Made by a program: the position numbers and the translations under genes
The notes under the pieces: model-generated
Database searches by the model: none
What the model saw: only the letters and a program-made list of their open reading frames with translations
Told to the model about the DNA's origin: nothing
NCBI GenBank assembly: GCA_036417435.1
Contig: CM070900.1
Span: 28,791,496-28,855,495 of the forward strand
Reading direction: 5' to 3'
Length of the DNA: 64,000 nucleotides
DNA from: Inia geoffrensis
Lineage: Eukaryota; Chordata; Mammalia; Artiodactyla; Iniidae
Shown here: piece after piece, positions 1 through 10,879 of the stretch
How the letters are laid out: each line of letters opens with the position of its first letter
Numbering within the stretch: position 1 is the stretch's first letter

Positions 1-29
1 AATGGTGATCACGGCTAGCTTTTCTCAAG

Positions 30-215
30 CCCTTACCGTGTGCCAGGCATCGATTTTATGGAGTGTGTACATTATTCTCCCATCTCGTAGATGAAGACGC
101 TGGAGCTCAAGGGACTGAAGTAACATGCAGCTGGTAAGTGGTCGAGGGGCGATTTGAACCTGAGCCCCGTGACGCCTACGGCCTGAGTACTGCACCACCC
201 AACTCACAGCAGGAC
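30..215 (-). mobile_element. MIR SINE, reverse orientation
   Basis: The stretch follows the reversed MIR order: a GTGCCAGGCA match, a degenerate copy of the 'cccattttacagatgagg' core, an AGCTGGTAAGTGG match, then GATTTGAACC. Ends are approximate and divergence is high, as expected for an ancient mammal-wide SINE. Confidence 0.7.
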
Positions 216-299
216 GACTGTCAGCTCAAAGTCCAAAGTCCAGTGAAGATGGGGGACGTATATGCCTCTAGATATTCTTCCCCCGTTGGCCTGAATCCC

Positions 300-1875
300 C
301 TATCAGAGACAGCTTTGTGGCTTCCTTTTCTGCATCCCATCAGAACGGCAGAGCCACAGTCAAGAGGGGCTCAAAGGTCGTCTGGTCCACACCTCTCCCG
401 TACAGATGGTGCCCATGACAACCAATGACTGGCTGAGCCAGGATTTGAAATTTGGTCTCTTGGTTCTTTGTCTGGTGCCCTCTCGACTGTCTCGTCCACC
501 TCCTTAAAGACAGAGAAGCTGATGGGCAGTGAAATGCCTTAAAAAACAGACAATGAGGGCACTGCAGAGAAGCCTTCTCCTCTCACCTAAGATTTTCATT
601 ACTATGATTTGCAGTGCAGGGCATGAGCAAAAGTAACCTGTTAATAAATTAGTCAACAAAAGGGGCATTATGGTTCTTTCTGATCCTAAATTCATTAGCT
701 CGGCTTTCTCTGGCAAATTACTTCTACCGCAGAAGTTCATTCACACCTACAGTCTAAAGTCACCACTTTTCTATTTCTACCCGGTCCAAGGATGTCGTGG
801 TCGATATAGAAGATGTGTTCCCTCCTGCGTGTGACCTTGGTCATTTTTCAGGAGTGAGAAATGAGTTGAAGAAATAAGGACGTTGAGCAAATCCTGTATG
901 TAATTCTCATTTCCATTCGGTCATTTGTTCAGCAAAGCCAAATTAGGCACATGGGGAGGCTGCCAATGTTCTTTTCAATTTTTAATTTTTGACATGGTTC
1001 GCTCAAGGATTTTTTTTTTTTTTTTAAAGTCAGGAATAAAAAAATCTCATGTTACAGTAAATTGGGCTTGCTCTTTCTCTTAAATGGTTTTTAGTTAAGT
1101 GGATTTCACACGCCTGACCTAAAACATTTAAAAGTTGATTCTGATGGAAAGAAACATCACGTTAAAGACAAAAATTAGTTCTCTCTCCTAGGGATTGATC
1201 ACACAGTAGGAACTGAAAATCCCAGAAATATGGTAGTCCTCGTTCTCTGACGTGCTTACTATCAACACAGTCAACTTTTTACCGGGAGAAAGCTAGTCTG
1301 GATAAAAAAGGATACTTTCTTTCCGGAATGCAAGCCACCTAAATCCATCAAAAAAGAACATTTTCCTCTGCAATTAGATAAATGACACAATTAGGCTTAT
1401 TTGGAGCTTTTGACAAATTACTTGGTAGAGCTAATTTCAGGGGCTTTAAGTGACACTTAAGTCCCAAACATTTCTTTCCTGCTGAAGGTACACATTTCTC
1501 TCAACAGGTAGCAGCACTGTGGCTGTGGCATTTTTGGCTTATACAAAGCATTGCAATGACAGCAGAAAGACATTCAACACGGTTCATAATTAACCTTCCT
1601 CTTCCCTTCGGCTTGCGCTCCCTCCCCACCCCCCACATCCCAAATTACTCGATGGAAGATCCCAACTCAGGTGTAACCCAATTCACCTCCAGGCGGGGGT
1701 TGGTGTCTCTTCTAATACCTGCCCGGGAGAGAGATGCTCTCTGACCCACATGTTGGGAGCTCAAGAAAGATGAACACGTTTGAAAAGTTCCCCCACTTGT
1801 TTTTATTACTTAGATCTTTGAGGCTGAAGTTTCTAAAATGTCCACTTTAGTTTTATCTGATTTCATTTCGTCTTT
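300..1875. other. Unique intron sequence
   Basis: I recognise no repeat family or exon here apart from simple T and A runs (1011-1026). The short ORFs are unrelated to known proteins by eye. Confidence 0.5.
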
Positions 1876-1975
1876 AATATAAGACACTCCTGTGGTAGAT
1901 ATTTTATTATCCCTATTTTACAAATGAAGAGAAAGAGACACCAGTTATACAACACGCCCAAGGTCAAGGGTTGCC
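1876..1975 (-). mobile_element. MIR SINE fragment
   Basis: The segment TTATCCCTATTTTACAAATG followed by GAAGAGAAAGAGACACC and CCCAAGGTCA matches the reversed MIR core. Only about 100 bp survives. Confidence 0.6.
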
Positions 1976-2012
1976 AGATTTAAAAAAAAAAAAAAAAGTC
2001 AAATCTGGCAAT
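1966..2012. repeat. Inverted repeat around an A tract
   Basis: GGTTGCCAGATTT and its near-complement AAATCTGGCAATT flank an A16 run. The same word (CTGGCAACCCTG) ends the element at 7895-8050, so this may be a minimal relic of the same palindromic element. Confidence 0.5.
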
Positions 2013-2212
2013 TCTACCAAGTCCCCATAGTTAGACTAAATCTCAGAGGCACCTGTGTCCTCCTGCAGCCCCAGGAACAGCCCACTGGCTGCTGCCCTCA
2101 GATCCTCTAAGCTCAGTTCCAGATCTGTCAGAAAGAATTGTCCAAGGTAACCGGAGTCGGGTCTCTCCTCTGAACCTCTAGAGTTCTCTAATCTAAATGT
2201 CATTTGCATTCT

Positions 2213-2573
2213 GCTTCCAGTCCAACAGAAATATAACACGAGCCACATATGCAACTTAAAATGTTCTCTAACCACATTAAATAGGTAAAAATACATGTCA
2301 CGGTTTCAACCTAATACATCCAAAACATTATCACCTCAATATGTTATCAATGTAAAAATCATTTTTCATTAAGTCTTCCAAATCTGGCTTGTATTCTGCG
2401 CTAAGAGCATATCTCAATGGAGGTGCTAAACTTTCAGTGGTTAGAGTGAAGTGTGGTCCTGCCAAAACAATACAAGTCTGTTAAACAGAAAATATATCCC
2501 TTCAGTTTTTAAATTTAATTACAATGAAATGAAGTGAAAAATTCAGTTCACATGTGGCTACTGGACAGAGCAG
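2213..2573. mobile_element. Non-autonomous DNA transposon relic (MER type)
   Basis: The left end CCAGTCCAACAGAAATATA and right end CTACTGGACAGAGCAG are imperfect terminal inverted repeats. The interior (GAGCCACATATG near the left, CACATGTGGCTACTGG at the right) is a pattern I recognise from a common mammalian MER element, but I am not sure of its family name. It has no coding capacity. Confidence 0.6.
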
Positions 2574-2934
2574 TTCTAGACCACTGTGGCTAAATGGGGT
2601 TCTTCTAAGTCGATTTCCTCCTCTCTGCCCCCAGGATATTTTGTGTCCGCACCTCTCACAGCATCTATGGCTTTATGTGGGGATAACTTATTTGCTGATC
2701 ACCCTACTTCCCCTCCCATCCCCTCTCAAACTTTGATCCATGAGCACCTTGAGGGGTGAGAGTGAGTCTTTATACCCCCTCTTTTCAATTTACTGCAGCA
2801 GAGCCACTATCAGGTTTAGAACACACTACGTCCAAAAACTATTTATTGAATGAAAGAATGGCTTAACAACTTGTGTTTTAAAAAATGTAGTTAATTGAGG
2901 TCTTACAGTGTACCAGGCTAAGAATAATCATGGC

Positions 2935-3165
2935 AATAGTAATGAACAGTATCTATTGAATTCTGACCTTGTACCAGGCTCTCCATTACTACCAGCTTCT
3001 AAGCATTTTCTCATTTGAATACCCTGCTCCCCCCAAAAAATCATCTTTGAGGCAGGACCTATTACTTCCATTTTACAGATGAGAAAACTGAGTCTTAGGG
3101 AGATTAAATAACGTGCCCACTCTCACACAGCTACTAAGCGCCAGAACCAGGGATATGTGGATGTA
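2935..3165 (-). mobile_element. MIR SINE, reverse orientation
   Basis: CCATTTTACAGATGAGAAAA, GAGATTAAATAACGTGCCC and CACACAGCTACTAAG follow the reversed MIR consensus closely, with the diverged 5' part starting near TTGTACCAGGC. Confidence 0.75.
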
Positions 3166-3169
3166 TCTC

Positions 3170-3984
3170 AACCTCCTTGCTGGTGTTTCCCTAACCTCAG
3201 TCATCATGGACCACATTCCTGATTTTTTTTTTACTAAATCTGATGTCCACTCGTGCTAGTATTTCCTCGCTACATTTTAAATCAATACCCCCCCCCCCTT
3301 AAAACTTTAATCCACTTAGCCTCAACCCAAAATAGTATCTGTGAAATAGAATGTGTGATGTATTAGTTATAAGGCTTTGTGATACATGAACATGGACATA
3401 GAATTATTGAAATAAAGACGTTTGCCCACACAGCACACAGTCACACTGTGCATGTGCTACTAGTGGTCTGTCTCCTGCAGTGGAGAAGACATTACCCCCT
3501 GGTAATGCTGGACTGCCTCTAACTTCGAACATTTGTCTTTCTATTCCCAAGGACCCACCGCTATTTCTGTGTTTTCCCTGCCCTCTACAGTGGTCTAAGA
3601 AAGCAAAAACATCAGCAGTAGAAGAATGGGCTGGAAAGAAGGCTGCCCGTGCCTGTCTTTTCTCATTATTTCCAGCTGCATAAAAGCAAAACACAAGCAA
3701 ACCACAAGACCTGACCTCCCACCCACCCCCTCCCCCTTGAGGCTTTTTCTTTACTTCTTCAGGGCCAGAGGCCTAAGACTGCTTCAGGGAGGCTGCATCC
3801 ATGGGGTCAGTCCTTCCTGCCGAGAGCCTCCCCACCTTAGGCCAGGGTGATGCCAGGAGAGTCTGGAACCTGCTAGAATCCACATCACCTGCTTCTGCCC
3901 AGAAACATGCCCACAGCCCAGACCATCACGGGTGTGTTCCTGGGCATCCCAGTTTCTGCTTAACTCCTAAATTCACCAGCCATC
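3170..3984. other. Unique intron sequence with a C11 run
   Basis: No repeat or exon is recognised. A run of eleven C residues lies at 3288-3298, and 3720-3740 is CCC-rich. Short overlapping ORFs at 3400-3990 look like chance. Confidence 0.45.
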
Positions 3985-4033
3985 ATTGAGCACCGACTAT
4001 ATCCCAGGTACTGCAAACCCTCAACGCAATTTT

Positions 4034-4244
4034 CTTTCTTTGTTTTAAAAAAATTTTATCGAAATAGACTTGATTTACAATGTTGTGTTAATTTCTGCTG
4101 TCTAGCAAAGTGATTCAGTTATACACGCCTATTCTTTTTCATATTCTTTTCCATTATGGTTTATCACAGGATACTGAATATAGTTCCCTATGCTATATAG
4201 TAAGACCTTGTCGTTTATCCATCCTGTATATACTAGTTTTCATT
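4034..4244 (-). mobile_element. L1 3' end, 5'-truncated, reverse orientation
   Basis: A T-rich start (the reversed poly-A) is followed by GACTTGATTTACAATGTTGT and TATAGTTCCCTATGCTATAT, the usual 3' end of cetartiodactyl L1. An 8-bp duplication GCAATTTT flanks it at 4026-4033 and 4245-4252. It appears to have landed next to MIR sequence. Confidence 0.8.
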
Positions 4245-4254
4245 GCAATTTTTA

Positions 4255-4580
4255 ATAACAATAATAGTCAACATTAATATAGTGGTTACTGTGTGCTAGA
4301 CACTGTACTAAGAACGTTAAATATTTCGATATGAAAGGTTTGGTAGATCAAAGATGGTAGAATATCAGTAATTTTGTATAGTCCAAGTTAAACATATTAA
4401 TCACTTAATACAATAGCCCCAGAGACAGATACTTTTATTATATCCATTTACAGATGAAGAAACTATAGGCGAGAAAGATTAAGTAACTTGGTCATTCCAC
4501 CACTAGTAATAGAGCTGGGCTGTGAACTTGGGGACTTTGGCTCAAAACATTTAACCATAATGCTTTCTGCCTCTTATAGC
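4255..4580 (-). mobile_element. MIR SINE, reverse orientation, with internal extra sequence
   Basis: The elements GTGTGCTAGACACTGTACT, CATTTACAGATGAAGAAACT and GATTAAGTAACTTGGTCA are in reversed MIR order. About 80 bp between 4325 and 4410 does not fit the consensus. Confidence 0.65.
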
Positions 4581-4669
4581 AAAAGTGCCAAAAAAGAATG
4601 CTACCTTCTGCCTAAAGGCTAGACGCTATGCTTCAGGTGCATTGTGGCTAAGATATACTTTTATGGGAA

Positions 4670-4935
4670 CAATGGAACATGATGGTTAGAGTAGCTTTGC
4701 AGCCAAAAACCCTTGGTCTCAAATCCAGATCCCTTTGGACCTTAGTATCTGTGAGACTCTGGGAAAGTTTTGTTTTGTTTAGTTTTTCAACTTCTCAGAC
4801 CCTCTATTTCCTCATCTGTAAACTGAGAATCTTCAAAACTCCCTACCTCCCAGGGGAGATTGTCACATTAAACAAAATAAAGCATGCAAAGCACTTGGCT
4901 TGACAAAGAGTTACAAGCTCAACAAATTAGTTATG
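4670..4935 (+). mobile_element. MIR SINE, forward orientation
   Basis: The tRNA-related head (GATGGTTAGAGTAGCTTTG) and the core (TTTCCTCATCTGTAAACTGA) are in forward order, and the copy ends in a MIR-like AAGCATGCAAAGCACTTGGC tail. A TTTTGTTTTGTTTAG patch interrupts the core. Confidence 0.75.
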
Positions 4936-4939
4936 GTGT

Positions 4940-5757
4940 GGACTGGCCAGAAATAACTGTCTGTCTGGAGAAAAGTATCTTTCAGATTCCAAACAGCTAG
5001 ATTAGAGGCAAACAGTCATTCCGGAATTAGAGATGTCCTGCCTTCTGAATTAAAACATCAGAATCCAGTGGGGGAAAATACTTAGGGATCATATCCTCTG
5101 GACTCATTTTACAGAAGAGGTTACAGAACTCAACCTAAAAAGGTTAAGTACCTTGGTGGAGAGGCTATGCATTGTTCTTCAGAAGCACAGATCCCTCATC
5201 TCATTTGCTTCCACCTTGCTGCACTGACTCTTGAAGGCATCCTTTTGGAGAGATGCTTTCAAGAGAAGAGTCAGACCTGCTGACCCAACTCACAGGAGTT
5301 CATGCGTGTGTGATATCACTGGCAACACTAAGCAGTGGTGGGAGGCGCAGCTGGGGTGGGAAAAGGGAGGTGAACGGGGGGGGGATTCTAAATGATTTCC
5401 ATCAAACTTTTCCAAAGCTACTGCAAAAACGCAGCATGTTTCCTATGCAAACGTAGCTTCAACTCAAGCCCTCCAACCTCCCTCCTTCTACCCAGATCAC
5501 CACCTTGAACCCCCTCCTGTGTTAATACTTGGGAGATACCTCTGTGTATAAAAACACATTCAATAGCAATATTTCCTACATTTAACCTGATATCTACACA
5601 TTCAGCCTGTTCACATGATTCGGTTTGCATAGCGTGGGTGCGCTCAGTTAATGAGTCTTTCCTAACCTTCGACTCTGTGCCTGGTGCTAAGCCAGGCTCT
5701 GGAGGGGAACGGTAATAACAGAGACACCGCTGCCGTCTAAAAGCTGCTGGTCCAGGC
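4940..5757. other. Unique intron sequence with MIR scraps
   Basis: A short reversed MIR core may survive at 5100-5165 (CATTTTACAGAAGAGGTTAC). The rest, including a G9 run near 5377, shows nothing I can name. Confidence 0.4.
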
Positions 5758-5947
5758 CACTGGTTTCAGGCTGTGGTTCCCAGACCAGCAGGACCAGCAT
5801 CCTCTGAGAACTTGTTAGAAATGCAGAGTACTGGCCCCCACTCCAGACTCATAAATCAGAAACTCAGGCAGGGGCAGGGCTCAGGTATCTATGGCTTAAC
5901 AAGCCCTTTAAGTGATTCTGATGGAGGCTCAAGTTGGAGAACCACTG
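5758..5947 (-). mobile_element. MER5A hAT-Charlie element, near full length
   Basis: Terminal inverted repeats survive as CACTGGTTTCAGG on the left and GAGAACCACTG on the right. Between them GACCAGCAGGACCAGCATC, GAACTTGTTAGAAATGCAGA and CAAGCCCTTTAAGTGATTCT follow the MER5A consensus. At 190 bp it has the usual length and is non-coding. Confidence 0.85.
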
Positions 5948-6418
5948 ACGCTGTGTGAAGCAAGGCCGCTAGCAATGAGTAAAGGAGAACGTGAACGGCG
6001 GGAACAAGCTCCCGTTGCCTATTTCCACGAGGGTGGAGGAGGTGAGAGCCCCAGAGCCTCCTGCCAGGTGTGCGAGGTCTCTGCCCACGCGGGTAGGATG
6101 TCACAAGCACCTAGGAAGACGCAATACAGAAAAGAGAGGCTCAAGCCAGAGTGGAAAGATGGAGACAACGGCAGACCCAGACTTGAGCCAAAGTGCAATA
6201 GTGAAGCAGGGGAAGCTCCCCCCCAGTGCCTGCTCTCTGCCCGTTCTGCCTGTCTGGGAGGACCAGTTATCAGAGGCCCATGGCCACCTCCAGACTCAAC
6301 AGTGCCACTTGTATGAATGCTTTCCCATCCCACTGGAAGCTTCCTGGACGCCCATCCACCTCGCTCAGAACCTTGCTTTCCAAACCATCAGCCACTTCAA
6401 CAGAATTAAAACAGAACC
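5948..6418. other. Unique intron sequence
   Basis: This is a moderately GC-rich stretch with several overlapping ORFs of 70-150 codons in different frames. None shows a recognisable domain or a splice context consistent with TENM2, so I read them as chance. Confidence 0.45.
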
Positions 6419-6429
6419 TGTTGGAACTT

Positions 6430-6753
6430 TTTTTTTTTAATTAATTAATTAATTTATTTTTGGCTGCGTTGGGTCTTCACTGCTGGGCACAGGCTTTCTC
6501 TAGTTGCGGCGGGCGGGGACTACTCTTTGTTGCGGCGCGCGGGCTTCTCATTGCGGTGGCTTCTCTTGTTGCAGAGCACGGGCTCTAGGTGCGAGGGCTT
6601 CAGTAGTTGTGGCATGTGGGCTCAGCAGTTGTGGCGCGCGGGCTTAGTCGCTCTGTGGTATGTGGGATCCTCCCAGACCAGGGCTCAAACCCGTGTCCTC
6701 TGCATTGGCAGGCGGATTCTTAACCACTGTGCTCTCAGGGAAGTCCCAGGACT
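6430..6753 (-). mobile_element. CHR-1 SINE (tRNA-Glu derived), reverse orientation
   Basis: Reading the minus strand gives the SINE head (GACTTCCCTGAGAGCACAG), a B-box-like GGTTTGAGCCC and the repeated 'gcccgcgcgcc' and 'caacaagagaagccacc' blocks, ending in an A/T-rich tail. An 11-bp target-site duplication TGTTGGAACTT lies at 6419-6429 and 6754-6764. Confidence 0.92.
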
Positions 6754-6764
6754 TGTTGGAACTT

Positions 6765-7345
6765 GATACATGAATTCATTCATGCCCCCTGCCCCTTAAA
6801 ACAACTTCACATTTTCTACCATTAATGGATGTGCAATTATAGAGGAGATTAGTGATTTAAGCCAAACATATGAACTCTCAGGGTGGAAATTTTAAGCACT
6901 GTACCTAAAAATGGGGAGATATTTTCAGAGAGAAGGTATTTTAGACAGTGGCTCTGAGATGGCATAAAGGGAGGGTTCTTTCCTCCACTCTCTGGTCAGC
7001 CCTGACCATGGACGTGCAGACCGAAGGCAGGTAGGTCTTGGGGGATCTGGGCTCTGGCAGAAGGACTGCGTTCCCTTTCCCCCCATCAGGCTCAGAAGCT
7101 GCCCAAAACCAGACGGTGCACCGGGGTAGTTGTGCCGGGGGCATGTGATTGGAAATACCTGTCTGTAAGCATTCTTGGGGCAAATTCTTTTTTCCTTTAG
7201 TCCGGGAGGCTGACCCCATGAGTTTGAGCTGAACAGCTATGTATTAGCTTAGGACTGTTAGGGCTCAGCTTGACCTAGCTTCAGCAGAATAAGGCAATTT
7301 TTGGAAGGTTGTTAAGATAGGAAGTGGGGGAGGATCTGCCTTGCC
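6765..7345. other. Unique intron sequence
   Basis: No repeat family or exon is recognised between the two CHR SINEs. A minus-strand ORF of 92 codons at 6941-7219 has no recognisable domain. Confidence 0.45.
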
Positions 7346-7402
7346 AAGCCCTGTCTTTATTCTCTGTCAGAGGGCTCTCTCCACAAAGGGCGGACTGTGG
7401 CC
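7346..7402 (+). repeat. Left copy of 57-bp direct repeat flanking the CHR-2 SINE
   Basis: This begins AAGCCCTGTCTTTATTCTC and ends CGGACTGTGGCC. It matches 7612-7668 with about four mismatches, two of them CG/TG-type transitions. It borders the SINE exactly on the tail side. Confidence 0.9.
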
Positions 7403-7611
7403 TTTATTTTTTTTTTTTGCGGCACGCGGGCCTCTCACTGTTGTGGCCTCTCCCGTTGCGGAGCACAGGCTCCGGACGCGCAGGCTCAGCGGCCATGGCT
7501 CACGGGGCCCAGCCGCTGCACGGCATGTGGGATCTTCCCGGACCGGGGCACGAACCCGTGTCCCCTGCATCGGCAGGCGGACCCTCAACCACTGCGCCAC
7601 CAGGGAAGCCC
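7403..7611 (-). mobile_element. CHR-2 SINE, reverse orientation
   Basis: This is a complete short CHR-2 copy. On the minus strand it starts GGGCTTCCCTGGTGGCGCAG, carries the GGTTCGTGCCCCGG B box, then GGCCGCTGAGCC and CAACGGGAGAGGCCACAACA, and ends in a poly-A tail (T run at 7407-7420). It is flanked by unusually long repeats, listed separately. Confidence 0.95.
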
Positions 7612-7668
7612 AAGGCCTGTCTTTATTCTCTGTCAGGGGGCTCTCTCCACAAAGGGTGGACCGTGGCC
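7612..7668 (+). repeat. Right copy of 57-bp direct repeat flanking the CHR-2 SINE
   Basis: This begins AAGGCCTGTCTTTATTCTC, directly after the SINE head, and ends TGGACCGTGGCC. It pairs with 7346-7402. Confidence 0.9.
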
Positions 7669-7894
7669 ACAGGGAACGCCAGACTCATCGTCCCACCCTC
7701 TTGGGCCAGCAGAGAAAAGAGAGCTTCATTTTTTGAGCTTCGCTGTTAGACAGGCAAGCATTCTGATCGTCGCAGCTGGGGTCACGTGCCCTTCCTTGGG
7801 CCTGTCACTGTGGCCTTGAAGGTAAGATAACACTATGGCCCTGACCTGAAGACGATGCGAGGAGGGTGTTGAGTACAGACCTGGCCACCGAGTA

Positions 7895-8050
7895 AAGATG
7901 TCACATCTAGCAAATAAAAATATAGGATGCTAGTTAAATTTGAATTTCCCGTGCAATATTCAGGACATACTTATACTAAAAACATTATTTGTTCTTTATC
8001 TGCAACTCAGATTCAACTGGGGCTCTACACTGAATCTGGCAACCCTGTCA
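7895..8050. mobile_element. Palindromic MITE-like element
   Basis: The two halves are imperfect inverted copies: ATCTAGCAAATAAAAATATA and GTTAAATTTGAATTT on the left, against AGATTCAACTGG and GAATCTGGCAACCCTG on the right. The pattern is a common mammalian palindromic repeat whose name I cannot give with confidence. Confidence 0.5.
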
Positions 8051-8364
8051 CCAAGGGAACTGGTGTGAGCCAGTCGGTCTCCCCATTTCGTGTCTACCAC
8101 AGTTTGTATAAACCCTTGAAGAGCTACAGAGTTCTCTGTGGAACAGAGCGCTGTCCATGCTCAGGGGTGCCCCTGAGACCCTGCTCCATGGTGTGTTGGG
8201 ATGGCCGTCTGTCCAGATGAGAATCTGTGCCAGGCATCTGCATTTTTCACCAAGTGTCAAAACTGCCTGGCTCTCTGATGTGTAAAGCATGTGGACTATA
8301 CTTTTTAATCAACCATATGGGCTCCCAGGTGGGACCTGAGGAATTTATCAGAAAATTCAGCTAG

Positions 8365-9043
8365 AATTATTAGAGAAATGCAAATCAAAACTACAATGAG
8401 GTACTACCTCACACCGGTCAGAATGGCCATCATTAAAAAGTCTACAAATAACAAATGCTGGAGAGGGTGTGGAGAAAAGGGAGCCCTCCTACACTCTTGG
8501 TAGCAATGTAAGTTGGTGCAGCCGCTACGGCGAACAGTACGGATGTTCCTCCGAAAACTAAAAACAGAATTACCATGTGACCCAGCAATCCCACTCCTGG
8601 GCATATATCCAGACAAAACTGTAATTCGAAATGATACGTGGACCTCTATGTTCATAGCAGCACTATTTACAGTAGCTAAGACATGGCAACTGCCTAAATG
8701 TCCATTGACAGGTGAATGGATAAAGATGTGGGGTAGATGTGTGTGTGTGTACTAAGCGAAATAAGTCAGAAAGAGAAAGACAACTATCATAGGATATCAC
8801 TTACATGTGGAATCCAAAATATGACACAAATGAACTTATCTGTGAAACAGAAACAGACTCACAGACATAGAGATCAGACCTGTGGTTGCCAAGGGGGAGG
8901 GGTTTGGGGGAGGAAGGATTGGGAGTTTGGGATTAGCAGATGCAAACCGCTATCTATAGAATGGATAGACAATAAGGTCCTACTGTATAGCACAGGGAAC
9001 TATATTCAATATCCCGTAATAAACTTCAATGGAAAAGAAAAGC
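8365..9043 (+). mobile_element. L1 3' end (ORF2 C terminus and 3' UTR), 5'-truncated
   Basis: A decayed ORF2 tail is readable: the 8513-8755 frame gives [29 protein letters not shown] and [10 protein letters not shown]. This is followed by the L1 3' UTR (CTACTGTATAGCACAGGGAA). A 13-bp target-site duplication AAAATTCAGCTAG brackets it at 8352-8364 and 9044-9056, with only a short A-rich tail. It has no intact ORF. Confidence 0.93.
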
Positions 9044-9056
9044 AAAATTCAGCTAG

Positions 9057-10282
9057 CGTCAAACTGTGATTCCACTCTTGCCAAAGCTCCCTAGAGATGT
9101 CTGATAGAGAGTCAGCATTGAGGCTACCTAGCTGGTCCAAGCCCATCTCTTAGGCTGGGTTTTAGTGCCCTTTTTCTAGAAGGCTCGCTACAACCCGTTT
9201 ATAAGGTCTCTTCCTCTCTAGGCTTGGCTGAAAATTTGGAACCTGAAGATCTCTGCAAGTTCCATTTCTGCCAACAGTGTTGATTCCTGTAAATATTTAC
9301 CACACTTGCTCTGCAGTCAGGGCACAGCCATTTTTTTCTCTTCCTCTGGAAGGAAGTTTATTACACAAAGTAGTAGGTGACGTCTTCTTGCTACCGTATC
9401 AATCTGCTGTAGTACCTGTGTGCTGAACTTCTTCGACAGCAAGAACGAACAGTTGTTACTGAAACCTTCCACACGGAGGAAAACGATAAAACCAGAAACA
9501 AAAGCAAACCAACAAACCAAACTTCTACAGAGATTTATTCCCTGTTGGAATACTGAACACAAGACAGTGCGGCCCAAAGCTGAAGTTCAGTTATATTTCC
9601 TAAAGTAGGAAAACCAAACAGTTCAATTTGCTTTTTCCTTCAGACAATACCTTCTTATTCTGGTGATAAGGGGTGACTTTTCAGCACCAGGTATCCCAGA
9701 AAGAACTCTGAGCGATGGGGTGAAGCACTGGGCTTGGATTTAGGATACACAAAGCCAGTCCAGGGGCAGGGTCAGTCTAGGCAAGATTTTGAGCTGAAGG
9801 ACTTTTTCTGTGTGTTCTCCCATCTGTTCCCAGGAGCAAGCGATGCCTGAAAAACTCTGTGTGAAGGAACTGATAGTTTTAGTGAAAGAAAAAGGTAGTC
9901 TAGGGGCCTCTGGGCATCACGTTTGGACTTAAGGGCAAGACTGCATTTCTTTTTCTGGGAAGGCCCTATGCACTTAGAACAGAATCCTTAATGAAGTGCC
10001 AATGACCTCAGACTTGACTTTCAATGTTCTTTCCATGCAGTATTGTGCTTCATACAGTGGTCAGGAGGCAGCTCTCACTGGGTGAGGGTACTGAGCTCTC
10101 CATGGTCCTTCTGAGAAATATGCTTCAGTGCATATGGGGCCACTTTGCCCATAGGAGGGATTACCATTCTGATAAGTGGCTTTAGCCAATTAGTTTATTT
10201 TTTTTCCCATTCCATACTCCTAATTCAATATCCTTATTTCATATAGCACTTAGAAGGCTGACTGACCCTTATAAGGATGCAT
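9057..10282. other. Unique intron sequence
   Basis: I see no repeat family in this 1.2 kb apart from an A-rich plus-strand patch near 9475-9520. No exon candidate has both splice sites and a recognisable frame. Confidence 0.45.
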
Positions 10283-10503
10283 GCATGGGGTATGATGGGC
10301 CCCATTATGAAAATCGAGTAGACTGCTTAGGGGTAACAAGACACACTTCTCACACAGATTCTCTTTATAGGTCGACTGTCTCTCTGTGTGTCTATGTATA
10401 TGTATGTACGTACATAAATGCATATAAACAAAAATGTACATATGTCTGTATATATATGAGTGTGTACACACGTATATCTCCCCTTGCATATATGTATATG
10501 TCT
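10283..10503 (+). repeat. Copy A of an unclassified ~220-bp duplicated sequence
   Basis: It begins GCATGGGGTATGATGGGCCC, continues CATTATGAAAATCGAGTAGA and GATTCTCTTTATAGGTCG, and ends in a TATGTA/TGTG-rich half ending GTATATGTCT. It aligns along its whole length with 13271-13482 in the same orientation, by eye at roughly 75-80 percent identity. I do not recognise the family, and neither copy shows terminal repeats. Confidence 0.8.
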
Positions 10504-10629
10504 AATTAGTGATTTGTCTTCACTGGTTCTATCCAGGTTTGCTGCTGTGTGTTCTAGAAAGGCAGTGACTAGGTACGTCTGGTTCACTACTGTACATCTG
10601 GAACCCAGCACGGTCAAAACAGTCTTTAC

Positions 10630-10875
10630 ATAGCTCCTTCCTTTGCCAAGCACTGTGCTAAGGGCTAGTCAAGAACTCTCTCATTTAATCGCCCCCAAAC
10701 CCCTATAAGACAAGTACTTTTATTGTGCCCACTTTACAGGGAGGAAACTGAGTCACAGGGAGGCTAAGTATCCTGGCTGTGCTCGCGTCGCTCGTAAATA
10801 TTAATAATAATAATAATAAAGAAACCTGGGATTTGATCCTGAGCAGTCTGGATTCTAGAGCCTGTTTTCTTGCCT
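10630..10875 (-). mobile_element. MIR SINE, reverse orientation, with a TAA microsatellite
   Basis: GCCAAGCACTGTGCTAAGGG, CCACTTTACAGGGAGGAAAC, TGAGTCACAGGGAGGCTAAG and TGGGATTTGATCCTGAGCAG follow the reversed MIR consensus. A short (TAA)n run at 10798-10820 sits inside it. Confidence 0.8.
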
Positions 10876-10879
10876 CGTA

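Noticed and set aside
5912..6440. Overlapping ORFs of 70-149 codons on both strands
   Set aside because: Several frames are open at once in GC-rich sequence, which points to composition, not coding. No domain is recognised.
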